Part shown: positions 17,805-27,389 of the stretch, piece after piece | How positions within the stretch are numbered: position 1 is the first letter of the stretch | How the letters are laid out: every line of letters begins with the position of its first letter | Assembly (NCBI GenBank): GCA_039969155.1 | Contig: JBDVOJ010000105.1 | Coordinates: 1 to 64,000, forward strand | Direction of reading: 5' to 3' | Length of the DNA: 64,000 nt | From: GCA-002733465 sp039969155 | GTDB taxonomy: Bacteria > Pseudomonadota > Gammaproteobacteria > Enterobacterales > Kangiellaceae | Position numbers and translations under genes: made by a program | Notes under the pieces: generated by a model | Seen by the model: only the letters and a program-made list of their open reading frames with translations | What the model was told of the DNA's origin: nothing | Databases searched by the model: none

Positions 17805-18758
17805 ATGCCTAATCAACTCGAACAATTAAAATCCATGACTAAGGTAGTGGCCGATACCGGCGACTTTACTGCAGTCGCAGAGTTTTCACCGGAAGATGCA
17901 ACGACCAATCCATCGCTAATTTTAAAAGCCATGGCGCTGCCAGAGTATCAGTCGACGGTTCAGGAAGTGATTAATTACGCTAAAAAAGCGGCTGATAGTA
18001 AAGACAAACAATTGTCAGTGGCGAGCGATCAACTGAATGTGTTGATTGGCTGTAAGTTGTTATCTTTGGTGCCGGGTAGGGTGTCTACGGAAGTGGACGC
18101 CAGATTGTCTTTTAATGTCGACGCAACGGTTGCTAAGGCGCGTAGAATTATTGAGCTTTATCAAGCGCAAGGATACGATAAGTCTCGCATACTGATAAAA
18201 ATTGCCTCCACTTGGGAGGGGATTAAAGCCGCAGAGATTCTAGAAAAAGAAGATATCAACTGTAACCTCACATTGCTCTTTTCCTTTGCTCAAGCGCGAG
18301 CTGCAGCAGAAGCGGGTGTATTCTTGATTTCGCCTTTTGTGGGGCGTATTCTAGATTGGTATAAGAAATCGTTAGGGAAAGACTCCTATGAGCCTGCCGA
18401 AGATCCAGGAGTATTATCAGTACAGTCTATTTATCAGTATTACAAACAGTATCGTTACCCTACCGTAGTGATGGGAGCTAGTTTTAGAAATGTCGGTGAA
18501 ATCTTAGAGTTAGCTGGTTGCGACCGTTTAACCATTAGTCCAGATTTAATGGCTGAGCTTAGTCGAAGCGATGAGACTATTGAGAGAAAATTATCGCCAC
18601 AAAGTATTTCCGAAACACGTCCAAGCCTTATTACGGAAGATGAGTTTCGTTGGGCGATGAATGAGGACGCGATGGCGACTGAAAAGACTGCTGAAGGTAT
18701 TCGAAATTTTGCAAAAGATCAGATTAAGTTTGAATCTATCTTAATGGAAAAACTATAA
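17805..18758 (+). CDS. tal: transaldolase
   Basis: Transaldolase of the pentose phosphate pathway: moves a dihydroxyacetone unit between sedoheptulose 7-phosphate and glyceraldehyde 3-phosphate. Length 317, as in E. coli TalB. The Schiff-base lysine is Lys132 (LIKIASTWEG), with Asp17 and Glu96 conserved. Cytoplasmic. The upstream gap holds TTGACC-N17-TAGGCT (17722-17750) as a tentative promoter. The next gene (alpha/beta hydrolase) begins 29 bases later. Confidence 0.97.
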   Translation: MPNQLEQLKSMTKVVADTGDFTAVAEFSPEDATTNPSLILKAMALPEYQSTVQEVINYAKKAADSKDKQLSVASDQLNVLIGCKLLSLVPGRVSTEVDARLSFNVDATVAKARRIIELYQAQGYDKSRILIKIASTWEGIKAAEILEKEDINCNLTLLFSFAQARAAAEAGVFLISPFVGRILDWYKKSLGKDSYEPAEDPGVLSVQSIYQYYKQYRYPTVVMGASFRNVGEILELAGCDRLTISPDLMAELSRSDETIERKLSPQSISETRPSLITEDEFRWAMNEDAMATEKTAEGIRNFAKDQIKFESILMEKL

Positions 18759-18787
18759 ATCAAGATTAAATCCAAAAGAGAGAGCTG

Positions 18788-19597
18788 ATGGTGCTTAACT
18801 TATCAAATATTGAGCAAAGCTTTGAGCTCGGTGATATTAGTAAGCGTCCATTTGTTTTCCTACATGGCAATAGTCAAAATCGAAGTTGCGGTTACGGCGT
18901 CCTAGAATTTTTTCAATCCAAGGGCCATAGCGTTTTTAGCTATGACTTGCCGGGACACGGCCTTTCGCCAATGCCTGATCACGATTATCAGTTCAAAGAC
19001 CTGATTGACCTAAATTTAGCACTTCTCGAAGCACATCAAATTAACAATCCTATTCTTTGTGGCCACTCGTTAGGTGGAATGATTCAAGCGGGTAGTATTG
19101 TTAAAGGGAATCTAAAAGATGCCTCGCTCATTCTGTGTGGAAGCTATGATGCCAATCCTTCTATTTACACAGCAAAATACTTTGCAAAAGCGACAGCTGA
19201 AGGTTTCGATGAAAGTCTAAGAGACTATGTAAACGGCGCCTTTGAGCTTTTTCAAAAACAACAGCCGTTTGACTATTTCAAAAATAATCAGCTAACAGAC
19301 GAAGCTGTTAGCTTGATTAACCGTCAGTATAATCATCCAATGGCTAGTCAACTCAATCTGACTACTCTCAATGATTTTGACTGCCGTCAATCGTTAATCT
19401 CGATGAGTAATCCAACACTGGTTCTGCATGGTGAGAAAGAAGAAGTCATTCATCCAGAGTTGATTAACCAAATGAAATCAGAAAACCCACAAGTGAATGT
19501 TGAGTGGTATCCTAATGGCGGACATAATGCTTTTTATCAGCAGCATGAACTAACCATTCATAATTTGGAAAAGCACTATGATCGGATTGCTAGTTAG
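18788..19597 (+). CDS. alpha/beta-hydrolase
   Basis: Alpha/beta-hydrolase-fold enzyme of 269 residues. Oxyanion-hole HG (26-27), nucleophile elbow GHSLGG with Ser94, an Asp in the LVLHGEKEEV region (about 213) and a His in GGHNAFY (about 246) give a full catalytic triad. No signal peptide, so cytoplasmic. The substrate is not evident. It follows tal by 29 bases and may be cotranscribed. GAGAG precedes the ATG. Confidence 0.85.
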   Translation: MVLNLSNIEQSFELGDISKRPFVFLHGNSQNRSCGYGVLEFFQSKGHSVFSYDLPGHGLSPMPDHDYQFKDLIDLNLALLEAHQINNPILCGHSLGGMIQAGSIVKGNLKDASLILCGSYDANPSIYTAKYFAKATAEGFDESLRDYVNGAFELFQKQQPFDYFKNNQLTDEAVSLINRQYNHPMASQLNLTTLNDFDCRQSLISMSNPTLVLHGEKEEVIHPELINQMKSENPQVNVEWYPNGGHNAFYQQHELTIHNLEKHYDRIAS

Positions 19598-19656
19598 TTG
19601 ACTTATAATTCTATATGACAACAAGTTTGTCTGAAAAATAGGGTAGAAAGAAAAGT

Positions 19657-19692
19657 CTGTCAGATAAGCTAATCAATTAGCTTATCTGACAG
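19657..19692. terminator. 36-base near-perfect palindrome between convergent genes
   Basis: CTGTCAGATAAGCTAAT (19657-19673) and its exact reverse complement (19676-19692) flank a 2-base centre. It lies between convergent genes with A-tract before and a short T-tract after, so it most likely acts as a bidirectional terminator, although the stem is AT-rich. Confidence 0.6.
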
Positions 19693-19700
19693 TTTGGAGG

Positions 19701-21779
19701 TTATTTTAGTTGGTTAAACAAATAGCTATATAGCATTGCGTAAAGATGGGCTGTTTGATTGTTATCAGCAGCACCGCCATGACCACCTTCAATATTCTCA
19801 TAGTACAATACATCATGTCCCATACCTTTCATCTTGGCGACCATTTTTCTTGCATGCCCCGGGTGAACACGATCGTCTCGTGTTGAAGTTGTGAAGAACA
19901 CTCGAGGATACTTTTTATCCTCGCTCAAATTGTGGTAGGGAGAGAAGTGTTTGATATATTCCCACTCTTCGGCTATGTCCGGATTTCCGTATTCTGCCAT
20001 CCAACTGGCACCTGCTAACAATTTGTTATAGCGTTTCATATCTAACAATGGCACTTGGCAAATGATGGCATTAAACAGTTCTGGACTGCGAGTGATCATG
20101 TTACCCATCAATAACCCCCCATTACTTCCACCTTGCGCCCCTAGATGTCTCGGCGAGGTGATCTTTCGAGCAATCAAATCTTTAGCAATGGCTTCAAAAT
20201 CTTCATAGGCTCGCTGTCGGTTTTCCTTGAGCGCCGACTGATGCCAGCTGGGCCCATACTCGCCACCACCACGGATGTTAGCAAGAGCATAGACACCACC
20301 GCGTGATAGCCATGCGCTACCGCTAAGAGCGGAGTAACTAGGTCTTAGCGAAACTTCGAATCCGCCGTATCCGTATAGTAATGTCGGGTTCTTGCCGTCT
20401 AGCTTGGTGTTTTTATTCATGACTAAAAAGTAAGGCACTTTGGTGCCATCTTTCGAGGTCGCAAAATGTTGCGCAACTTTGAGTTTTGATGAATCAAATT
20501 TTGCTTCAAGGCTTTGAAGTTCGGTCAGCTTAAGTGACTTGCCGTCTATAAAGTAAAGAGTATCCGGCTTTAAGAAGTTTTCGTAAGTGACAAAAAATGA
20601 ATCGCTGTCTTCTTGCATGCCAAACACACTGATGCTGCCCTTTGAATCGAGTGGAATTCTTGCAGTTGACCACTTGCCGTCTTGCCGTTTTTCAAATCGT
20701 TCGACGATTGTTCTTACATTGTCTAGCCAAGAAACCCAAATATAGTTTTCTGAAAAACTCAATGAGTTAATAATTCTTTTACTGCTTGGCTCAACAAATA
20801 CCGAGTAGTCCGGTTGACCCGATTTTACTGACTTCATACTAGCAGTAATGATACTGCCTTGTTTAAAGAGCTTACTCTGGTATTGCCAATCCTTCTTTAA
20901 TTGCACAAATAATTGATCTTTATAGATCCCTGAAATATCCGCACTGTCAGGTTTGGTTATTGGAATTTGCTGACCATCATCTAATAGGAAAGCGTTATTA
21001 GTATAAAACGAAGTCGATTCATAGGCATAGTCAGTATTGCCATGGATGCTAAAACTTCTGTACACCCCAGCGGCAACGGATTGTTTCTTGCCTTCGAAAA
21101 TAGTCTCTGCAAAGTCGATTTTTGTACCGCGCTTCCACAATTTTGAGATTCTAGGATAGCCAGAGTCTGTCAAGCTGCCAACACCAAAGTCGGTGCCAAC
21201 ATAAAGCGAATCCTTATTTCTCCATGATACGCTGGATTTTGCCTCGGCTAAATTAAAGCCATTTTCTACAAATTCTCTTTTCTTAATATTAAATTCCCTA
21301 ACTACAGTGGCGTCGGCACCACCTCTGGAAAGCATGAGTAAGCAAAGTTCATAATCTGGGAAAAGACAACTAATGCCTTTATAAACCCAGTTTTCATCTT
21401 CTTTTTTCGCAATGTCATCAAGATCGAACACCGTTTCCCATTTTGGTTTATTAGCCAAGTAGTCCTTTAGGTCTGCTTCGCGATATAAACCTCGAATGCT
21501 CTTTTCATCTCGCCAAAAATTGTAAACCTTGTCACCTCGAATCGAGACATACTTAATTTTGTTCTTATCATTAAGAATATTTAAGGTTTGCTGATGAATT
21601 TCCTTGTAAAGCGGTGAGCTACTAAGTTCGCTTTCTGAGATTTTATTCTGAGCAACAACCCAGTCCATTGCCTTTTTGCCATCAACGTCCTCTAACCACA
21701 AATACGAATCATCTTTCTCATTCGCTATCGCACTATTGATGCCTAATAAGGCCATTAATAACCACCCTCTATATTTCAT
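19701..21779 (-). CDS. prolyl oligopeptidase family serine peptidase (S9A)
   Basis: S9A-type prolyl oligopeptidase, 692 residues. An N-terminal beta-propeller region is followed by the alpha/beta-hydrolase catalytic domain with GGSNGGLLMG (Ser552), an Asp in STRDDRVHPGH and a His in EGGHGG near the C-terminus. A signal peptide (MKYRGWLLMALLGINSAIA) makes it periplasmic. The start is ATG 21779, where GGAGAAAA sits upstream; a longer open frame to 21878 adds 33 residues without a ribosome site. Cleaves short peptides after proline in related enzymes. Confidence 0.9.
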   Translation of the reverse strand: MKYRGWLLMALLGINSAIANEKDDSYLWLEDVDGKKAMDWVVAQNKISESELSSSPLYKEIHQQTLNILNDKNKIKYVSIRGDKVYNFWRDEKSIRGLYREADLKDYLANKPKWETVFDLDDIAKKEDENWVYKGISCLFPDYELCLLMLSRGGADATVVREFNIKKREFVENGFNLAEAKSSVSWRNKDSLYVGTDFGVGSLTDSGYPRISKLWKRGTKIDFAETIFEGKKQSVAAGVYRSFSIHGNTDYAYESTSFYTNNAFLLDDGQQIPITKPDSADISGIYKDQLFVQLKKDWQYQSKLFKQGSIITASMKSVKSGQPDYSVFVEPSSKRIINSLSFSENYIWVSWLDNVRTIVERFEKRQDGKWSTARIPLDSKGSISVFGMQEDSDSFFVTYENFLKPDTLYFIDGKSLKLTELQSLEAKFDSSKLKVAQHFATSKDGTKVPYFLVMNKNTKLDGKNPTLLYGYGGFEVSLRPSYSALSGSAWLSRGGVYALANIRGGGEYGPSWHQSALKENRQRAYEDFEAIAKDLIARKITSPRHLGAQGGSNGGLLMGNMITRSPELFNAIICQVPLLDMKRYNKLLAGASWMAEYGNPDIAEEWEYIKHFSPYHNLSEDKKYPRVFFTTSTRDDRVHPGHARKMVAKMKGMGHDVLYYENIEGGHGGAADNNQTAHLYAMLYSYLFNQLK

Positions 21780-21950
21780 TGGTATTTTTCTCCATAGATA
21801 AGAAACTCGACATACTAGCACAGGCCTAGTAAAGTGAAAAATTAGAACGCTATAAAATAATCGCGCTAGCGGATGCATTTTACCGTTATGGATGTTCTCT
21901 TTTTGGGGATTGTAAATTGGCTATTGTAATTCGGGTACAAGGACAAAAAA

Positions 21951-23150
21951 ATGACTATTAGACGACAGTTCAAGCAATTTAGAGAAAGCCGTTCAATGGC
22001 CTATTTCTTGATGCTTTGTTTATTTTTGCTTTCTAGCATGGTGGTTGCCGATCAGTCTACCAAACTGAAAAAATCCAAAGCTTTTGAACAAAGCGAACAA
22101 CAAGCGAACCAGTTGTTTAGCAAAGCGGTTTCTTCTCCTACAGTACCAGGAATTAGCGTAGCCGTTGGTAATCAATCCGGTATTATTTGGGCGCAAGGGT
22201 TTGGCTTCTCTAATCTTGAAAACAATGTTCCTATGACGGCAAAGACCAAGCTGAGAGTAGGCAGTGTTGCTAAAGTGATCACCGCAGCAGGACTCATGCG
22301 AATCGATCAAAAAAAGCCAGTGGATTTTGATGCGCCTATCATCGATTTCGTCAAGCAGTGGCCGAGTAGCCATCCGAAAATTTCTTTACGTCAACTCACT
22401 AACCATACTTCTGGAATTAGACATTATCGTGGAGAAGAGTTCTTATCCAATAAAGAATACCCCACAAGGGTTGCCGCGCTAGAAATATTCAAAGACGACC
22501 CATTGCAGTTTACTCCAGGTTCTCGTTTTAGTTATTCTACCTATGCTTGGACGTTAGTGAGTGCCGCTATGGAAGCACATGACAGAGGGCGTAACTTTAA
22601 ACAAATCATTCGCCAAGAAGTCTTTCAACCACTAGAAATGAATGATTCGACCTTTGATGATGCTAGTCCAATCATCAGTAATCGCCACACTCCTTATTCT
22701 TATAGGGACGGTAAACTGATTAACTCACCATCGGTCAATAGTAGTTATAAGTATGCTGGAGGTGGTTTTCTATCCACACCTTCGGATATTGTTAAAATGG
22801 CCGTTGCCCATACAAAAACTGATTTCTTGCCAGCAGATTCGCTCAATCAAATGACTAAGCCGACGGCAAAAGAAAATGGTTCTAATTTCGGGATTGGTTG
22901 GTTAGTTGGCTGGGATAGTTACTTGAACCGATTAAACAGAGAAAAAACGAAGAACAAAAAGTACCTAGAAATGATAGCTCGCCACGAAAATGCGGTGATG
23001 CACAGTGGTGGCAGCATGGGCGGAGTAACCATGTTAATACTTTGTTTAGATCATAATCATTCAGCTGCGGTGGCTAAAAATGTCAGTGGCGAGTCAAGTG
23101 CTAATGTGTTTAATTTGGCATTGGAGACTTTGGATTTGTTCGCCAAATAG
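21951..23150 (+). CDS. exported serine hydrolase, class C beta-lactamase family
   Basis: Beta-lactamase/transpeptidase-like serine hydrolase of 399 residues. Catalytic SxxK is SVAK (105-108), the YSN-like motif is in FSYSTYAW, and the HxGG-type motif is HSGGSMGG near the C-terminus. It has an N-terminal basic stretch followed by a membrane/signal segment (about 16-33), so it is exported. AAGGA precedes the ATG. Such proteins are peptidases or esterases as often as lactamases, so antibiotic resistance should not be assumed. Divergent from the prolyl oligopeptidase gene. Confidence 0.85.
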   Translation: MTIRRQFKQFRESRSMAYFLMLCLFLLSSMVVADQSTKLKKSKAFEQSEQQANQLFSKAVSSPTVPGISVAVGNQSGIIWAQGFGFSNLENNVPMTAKTKLRVGSVAKVITAAGLMRIDQKKPVDFDAPIIDFVKQWPSSHPKISLRQLTNHTSGIRHYRGEEFLSNKEYPTRVAALEIFKDDPLQFTPGSRFSYSTYAWTLVSAAMEAHDRGRNFKQIIRQEVFQPLEMNDSTFDDASPIISNRHTPYSYRDGKLINSPSVNSSYKYAGGGFLSTPSDIVKMAVAHTKTDFLPADSLNQMTKPTAKENGSNFGIGWLVGWDSYLNRLNREKTKNKKYLEMIARHENAVMHSGGSMGGVTMLILCLDHNHSAAVAKNVSGESSANVFNLALETLDLFAK

Positions 23151-23288
23151 GTGAAAGATAAAGTCTATCGATAACTCCTGTATCAGTAATTAGCAGAGGT
23201 GTTTTGAACGAATTGAATGAATGTTTAGTGAATGCTCTTTCAGAGAGTAAAAAGTCTGTCCTTTTGCTTAATCGTCACACGCAACCTA

Positions 23289-23313
23289 CAAAAAAGGCCA
23301 AGTAATTTTGGCC
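23289..23313 (-). terminator. Rho-independent terminator after the VWA gene
   Basis: On the minus strand GGCCAAAATTACTTGGCC is followed by six T (plus-strand positions about 23291-23313 read in reverse). It terminates the VWA gene ending at 23350. Confidence 0.75.
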
Positions 23314-23349
23314 ATTCGAGTTAAGATTTATTTAACCAAAATTTAAACA

Positions 23350-24531
23350 CTACTCTTCCAACTTGTATTCTTTAGCCGCAGCTTGTTTTTTAATCGCAGC
23401 TGTTAACGCATCGCTCATACTTGGTGCTGATTCAATTTGTTTTTTCTTCATTTCTGCTACATAAGTTTTCCGCGCTTCACTAAGGCCCTTAATTTCCTGC
23501 TTTAATTCCGCACGTTTTTTCGCTTTTTCAGCGACATACTGTTTCTTCTTTTCAGCTGACATAGCTTTCATCTCTTGCGGTAGCGCTGCTTCATCCATAC
23601 TGGCAATTTGCTCTTCGGTCACTTCACCTTCTTCAAGGGCATCGACAAGATCCCATTTTGAGTTTTTGTAGTAGGAGGAAGATTTTGTAATCGCTCGTTT
23701 TGAAAGTAAACCGGATGAAATACTTTCACTGCGGGAGTCCTGTTCCTTTTGTCTTAATGCTTTCTCTTTACCTTGCTTCCCATAAGGAATATAGGTCTCA
23801 TTGAGTTGAGCATTAAGTTCAACAATTCGTTTATCTTGTGGAGCAAGAACATGTACCGCTCGTCGGTTGGAATCGATACTCATATAATCTCCGCCGGCTA
23901 ATAGCGCCCCGTTTTGCCAACCGGTATCAATGCCAACTTGATGATCGCCAGCGTGAATAGTGTTCACTGCAATACCGTGTTGACTGGCTAGTCTTAAAGC
24001 TTCTCGATAATTTACTGGCCCTTGAGAAAAAGGTTCATTTCCAGCAATAAAAATAGTTTTAATATCGTGATTACTATGACTCCAGTTAAGACTATGTACG
24101 GCTGTTTTAATGGCAAAGCCGCAATACTCACTGCCACCGTTTGTAGTCAAAGAAAATAGCCCTTCAGACACCTTGTCCAACTCCCGAGTAAAGTTATTTA
24201 GCATTCTAACAAAACCAGTGTCTCTTGAATTACCATCGTTACCATATTCAAATAATGCGACCTCAAGTTTAGGGGTGACACCATGCCGCTTAGCGGTGGA
24301 AAACTCATTCACTACTTGCCAAAGTTGGTTTCTCGTTTGATCGATTAGACCATCCATGCTGCCACTGGTATCTAATAAAATGGCCAATTGAATTTTCGGT
24401 TGATGATGTGGGGTTGGTTTAATGATGTGCTTTTTATCATTTGGATTCGAGTGAGCTTGTGTGTTCAACGGAATAATGGTGGCTCCAATAGCGGCAATGA
24501 TGGATAAGGTGATGGCGGCTCGTTTAAACAT
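23350..24531 (-). CDS. exported VWA-domain protein
   Basis: Protein of 393 residues with a signal peptide (1-27, NTQAHS cleavage region). A von Willebrand A domain runs about 47-230, with the metal site DTSGS at 54-58. The C-terminal ~130 residues are charged and helical (Lys/Glu-rich, repeated KKxxAEKAKKRAE), likely coiled coil. Periplasmic, with a probable role in protein-protein contact; the partner is unknown. GAGGAGAGT lies upstream of the ATG. Not related to the norD VWA gene beyond the domain. Confidence 0.8.
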   Translation of the reverse strand: MFKRAAITLSIIAAIGATIIPLNTQAHSNPNDKKHIIKPTPHHQPKIQLAILLDTSGSMDGLIDQTRNQLWQVVNEFSTAKRHGVTPKLEVALFEYGNDGNSRDTGFVRMLNNFTRELDKVSEGLFSLTTNGGSEYCGFAIKTAVHSLNWSHSNHDIKTIFIAGNEPFSQGPVNYREALRLASQHGIAVNTIHAGDHQVGIDTGWQNGALLAGGDYMSIDSNRRAVHVLAPQDKRIVELNAQLNETYIPYGKQGKEKALRQKEQDSRSESISSGLLSKRAITKSSSYYKNSKWDLVDALEEGEVTEEQIASMDEAALPQEMKAMSAEKKKQYVAEKAKKRAELKQEIKGLSEARKTYVAEMKKKQIESAPSMSDALTAAIKKQAAAKEYKLEE

Positions 24532-24646
24532 GGTGACTCTCCTCGCAATTAAATTTGATGATTTAAAGTTTATTCTCGGAGAAATATTTATTTAAGACGG
24601 GTTTTTGTAAAGAATTGAGTGGGGAGTTTACTTGGTGTTTACAATT

Positions 24647-24674
24647 GAGTTGCGAGTTGCGAGTTGCGAGTTGC
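24647..24674. repeat. four tandem GAGTTGC heptamers
   Basis: GAGTTGC is repeated four times head to tail without mismatch between the VWA gene and rph. A heptamer in non-coding DNA could vary in copy number. Confidence 0.9.
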
Positions 24675-24693
24675 GAGAGTAGAGAGTAATGGC

Positions 24694-24720
24694 AGCATCT
24701 GCTAGGTTGAGGCAGATGCT
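24694..24720 (-). terminator. hairpin after rph
   Basis: AGCATCTGC (24694-24702) pairs with GCAGATGCT (24712-24720) around a 9-base loop, 24 bases beyond the rph stop. There is no clear T-run, so termination is likely but not certain. Confidence 0.45.
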
Positions 24721-24743
24721 ACTTTGTATCAATGACTAGTTGA

Positions 24744-25457
24744 CTATGCCAGCGCTGCTTTTTGCGCTTCGATAATTTCCTTGATTCCCTGTTTGCCAAG
24801 AGTCATCATTTCACTCAGTTCTTCTTGAGTAAAAGTTGCTCCTTCGGCAGTTCCTTGAATTTCGATAATACCGGATTCTTCATTCATCACAATATTCATA
24901 TCGGTTTCGGCGACAGAGTCTTCTGGGTAATCCAAATCGAGTACCGGCGTACCTTTGTATATTCCAACCGATACTGCTGCAATCATATGTTTGATTGGAT
25001 TGGTTTTGATTTTTTTGTTCCGGATTAGTTGATTAACCGCTTCAACTAATGCAATACAAGCACCAGAGATGGATGCTGTGCGTGTACCACCATCGGCCTG
25101 TAAAACGTCGCAATCAATCATAATGGTATATTCGCCTAGTAATGAAAGGTCGATACAGGCGCGTAGAGAACGACCAATTAATCGTTGAATTTCTTGAGTT
25201 CGTCCGCTTTGCTTGCCTCTGGCAGCTTCTCGGTTGTTGCGAGTGTGAGTTGCTCTTGGCAACATGCCATATTCTGCGGTTAACCAGCCCTGCTTTTTGC
25301 CCTTAAGGAATCGGGGTACGCCTTCTTCTACAGAGGCAGTGCAGAGAACGCGAGTTTCACCCATTTCAATTAATACCGACCCTTCGGCATGTTTGGTGAA
25401 TTGACGGGTAATTTGAATGGGTCTTAATTGATTACTAGTTCGGCCGCTTGGTCGCAT
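24744..25457 (-). CDS. rph: ribonuclease PH
   Basis: Phosphorolytic 3'-5' exoribonuclease that trims tRNA 3' ends. 237 residues, full length. The start MRPSGR, the RNase PH signature (GGTRTASISGACIAL near 125-139) and the phosphate-contacting Arg region (TRTRNNREAARGKQSGRTQEIQR) are as in the family. Cytoplasmic, hexameric in known cases. Divergent from yicC, a common neighbour in gammaproteobacteria. GGAGAACC-like sequence lies upstream. Confidence 0.97.
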   Translation of the reverse strand: MRPSGRTSNQLRPIQITRQFTKHAEGSVLIEMGETRVLCTASVEEGVPRFLKGKKQGWLTAEYGMLPRATHTRNNREAARGKQSGRTQEIQRLIGRSLRACIDLSLLGEYTIMIDCDVLQADGGTRTASISGACIALVEAVNQLIRNKKIKTNPIKHMIAAVSVGIYKGTPVLDLDYPEDSVAETDMNIVMNEESGIIEIQGTAEGATFTQEELSEMMTLGKQGIKEIIEAQKAALA

Positions 25458-25668
25458 GCTGGTTCTCCGGAAGATGTTTAGGTGGCATTGGCCAGAATTC
25501 TAACTAAAAAGCACTGAATTTAATATAAGTACCCCAATTTAAACTGATTTATTCAAAAAAATGGTTACTCGAGGTACAATTTGCAGCGCCGATACTTATT
25601 ATATGTCGGTAACCCCCAGCTACAATTGGCCTAAGATAGCCTCAAACAAGACTCACTAGGAATTAAAT

Positions 25669-26535
25669 ATGATAAAAAGCATGACGGCATTTGCCCGACA
25701 ATCAATTGAAAAAGACTGGGGCAATGGAGCGTGGGAAATACGCTCGGTGAATAGCCGTTATTTGGAAACCAACTTCAGATTACCTGAGTCGCTACGCTAT
25801 TTAGAATTTAAACTAAGAGAAAAGCTCCGAAAAAAGCTTAATCGAGGAAAACTTGATTGCACACTTAAACTCGAAATTGGTCAAGAAACTGGCGACGACT
25901 TAGCGATAGACTCTCAGTTAGCAGAATCACTGATGAAATCGCACCAATCTTTGCAAAATATAGCTGGCGTTAAACAGCAACCGGATTTGACCCGTATTTT
26001 AAATTGGCCTGGCATTATCAAAAAATCAGAAGTTGATAGTGAACAAATGGAAAAAGATCTATTGCAAGCGCTCGATCAAGCTATCGAACAATTGATTACT
26101 ATGCGAGGTCGAGAAGGTGAAAGTATTTCGGAAATGATCCAACAGCGACTAGACGGAATTGGTCAACAAGTTAAATATGTACGAGAGGAAATGCCGGCCA
26201 TCGCTAAATGGCAACGAGAAAAAATACTTGGCCGATTTGAAGAGATAAAGTTAGAGTTTGAAGAAACTCGTATCGAACAAGAAATGGTCATGGTCGCGCA
26301 AAAAATAGACGTTGATGAAGAGCTCGATAGACTCGACGCTCACATAGCTGAAGTTGAGCGACTGGTTAAAAAAGGTGGCGTGGTTGGTCGACGATTAGAC
26401 TTTCTAATGCAAGAGTTAAATCGTGAAGCCAATACTCTTGGGTCTAAATCAATTAGTGCTAAAACAACGGCCGCGTCGGTTGAATTAAAAGTCTTAATTG
26501 AACAAATGCGTGAACAGATCCAAAATATCGAGTAA
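25669..26535 (+). CDS. yicC: YicC-family endoribonuclease
   Basis: YicC-family protein of 288 residues, with the N-terminal MIKSMTAFAR signature and the C-terminal DUF1732 domain (about 205-288; VGRRLDFLMQELNREANTLGSKS). YicC-type proteins have endoribonuclease activity in characterised members. Full length. It begins the run yicC-gmk-rpoZ-spoT and is divergent from rph, a frequent arrangement. AGGAATTAAAT precedes the ATG. Confidence 0.93.
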   Translation: MIKSMTAFARQSIEKDWGNGAWEIRSVNSRYLETNFRLPESLRYLEFKLREKLRKKLNRGKLDCTLKLEIGQETGDDLAIDSQLAESLMKSHQSLQNIAGVKQQPDLTRILNWPGIIKKSEVDSEQMEKDLLQALDQAIEQLITMRGREGESISEMIQQRLDGIGQQVKYVREEMPAIAKWQREKILGRFEEIKLEFEETRIEQEMVMVAQKIDVDEELDRLDAHIAEVERLVKKGGVVGRRLDFLMQELNREANTLGSKSISAKTTAASVELKVLIEQMREQIQNIE

Positions 26536-26657
26536 CCAGCGATGCTAAAGTGGCTAATAAGATATCGCCTTGGCTGGTACTGGCGTAACGAGAATACCCT
26601 TGCTAGAATCAAATGAAAGCCTAACTATTAACAAATCGTCAAACAATAAGAGAATTC

Positions 26658-27278
26658 ATGAATCAAGCTAAAGCCAACCTCTTTGTTGTATCTGCACCAT
26701 CTGGTGCGGGAAAGACTAGCTTATTAAAAAAGCTTATTAGTGAACTAAATGGAGTGCAGACTTCGATCTCGCATACCACCCGGGCCAAGCGGGCCGCAGA
26801 AGTCGATGGCGTAGACTACCATTTTGTTGAACCGGAAGCGTTTAAGCTGTTGGTCGAGCAGGAAGCGTTTTACGAACATGCCGAAGTCTTTGGAAACCAT
26901 TATGGAACCAGTAAGTCTTCGATTGCCAATCAACGAGAGCAAGGTATTGATGTTATTCTAGAAATCGATTGGCAGGGAGCAAGACAAATAAAGCAACAAC
27001 TCCCAGAAAGTTTGAGTATTTTTATCCTTCCTCCAAGTAAACAGGAACTGGAAAGCCGATTACAAGGTCGTGGCCAAGATGATGAAGCTATTATAAAGGG
27101 TCGAATGGATGCCGCAATTAGCGAAATGTCACACTATAATGAATATGACTACGTAGTGATAAACGATGACTTTGAGCAAGCTGTATTTGAGATTAAGGCA
27201 ATAATTGTTGCTGAAAGGCAAAAATTGGCTATTCAGAGCAAAAAACATGCTCAATTGTTGTGCAATCTTTTGGAGTAG
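26658..27278 (+). CDS. gmk: guanylate kinase
   Basis: Guanylate kinase: GMP + ATP to GDP + ADP. 206 residues. The P-loop SAPSGAGKTSL (12-22) and the GMP-binding SHTTRAKRAAEVDGVDYHF region are present. Cytoplasmic, essential for GTP supply, and also linked to (p)ppGpp metabolism through the neighbouring spoT. Precedes rpoZ as in E. coli. Confidence 0.97.
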   Translation: MNQAKANLFVVSAPSGAGKTSLLKKLISELNGVQTSISHTTRAKRAAEVDGVDYHFVEPEAFKLLVEQEAFYEHAEVFGNHYGTSKSSIANQREQGIDVILEIDWQGARQIKQQLPESLSIFILPPSKQELESRLQGRGQDDEAIIKGRMDAAISEMSHYNEYDYVVINDDFEQAVFEIKAIIVAERQKLAIQSKKHAQLLCNLLE

Positions 27279-27389
27279 CGGGCAAATTAGGGTAAACTAT
27301 CCGGCCTTTTTGAGTAGGGGCCTGAAAAAGTGGTCAAATAAATCTACTCTCAAAATTCGAATTTATTGTTTTACAGGTTGGACTAATTA

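Noticed and set aside
21780..21878. longer start of the prolyl oligopeptidase (33 extra residues)
   Set aside because: The extension has no ribosome site, while ATG 21779 has GGAGAAAA and a clean signal peptide.
21951..23150. a true class C beta-lactamase (resistance gene)
   Set aside because: The family motifs fit the broad serine-hydrolase group; nothing specific to AmpC is seen.
24697..24711. 13-base match CTGCTAGGTTGAG also found near 60023
   Set aside because: A 13-base match is expected by chance several times in 64 kb, and the flanks do not match.
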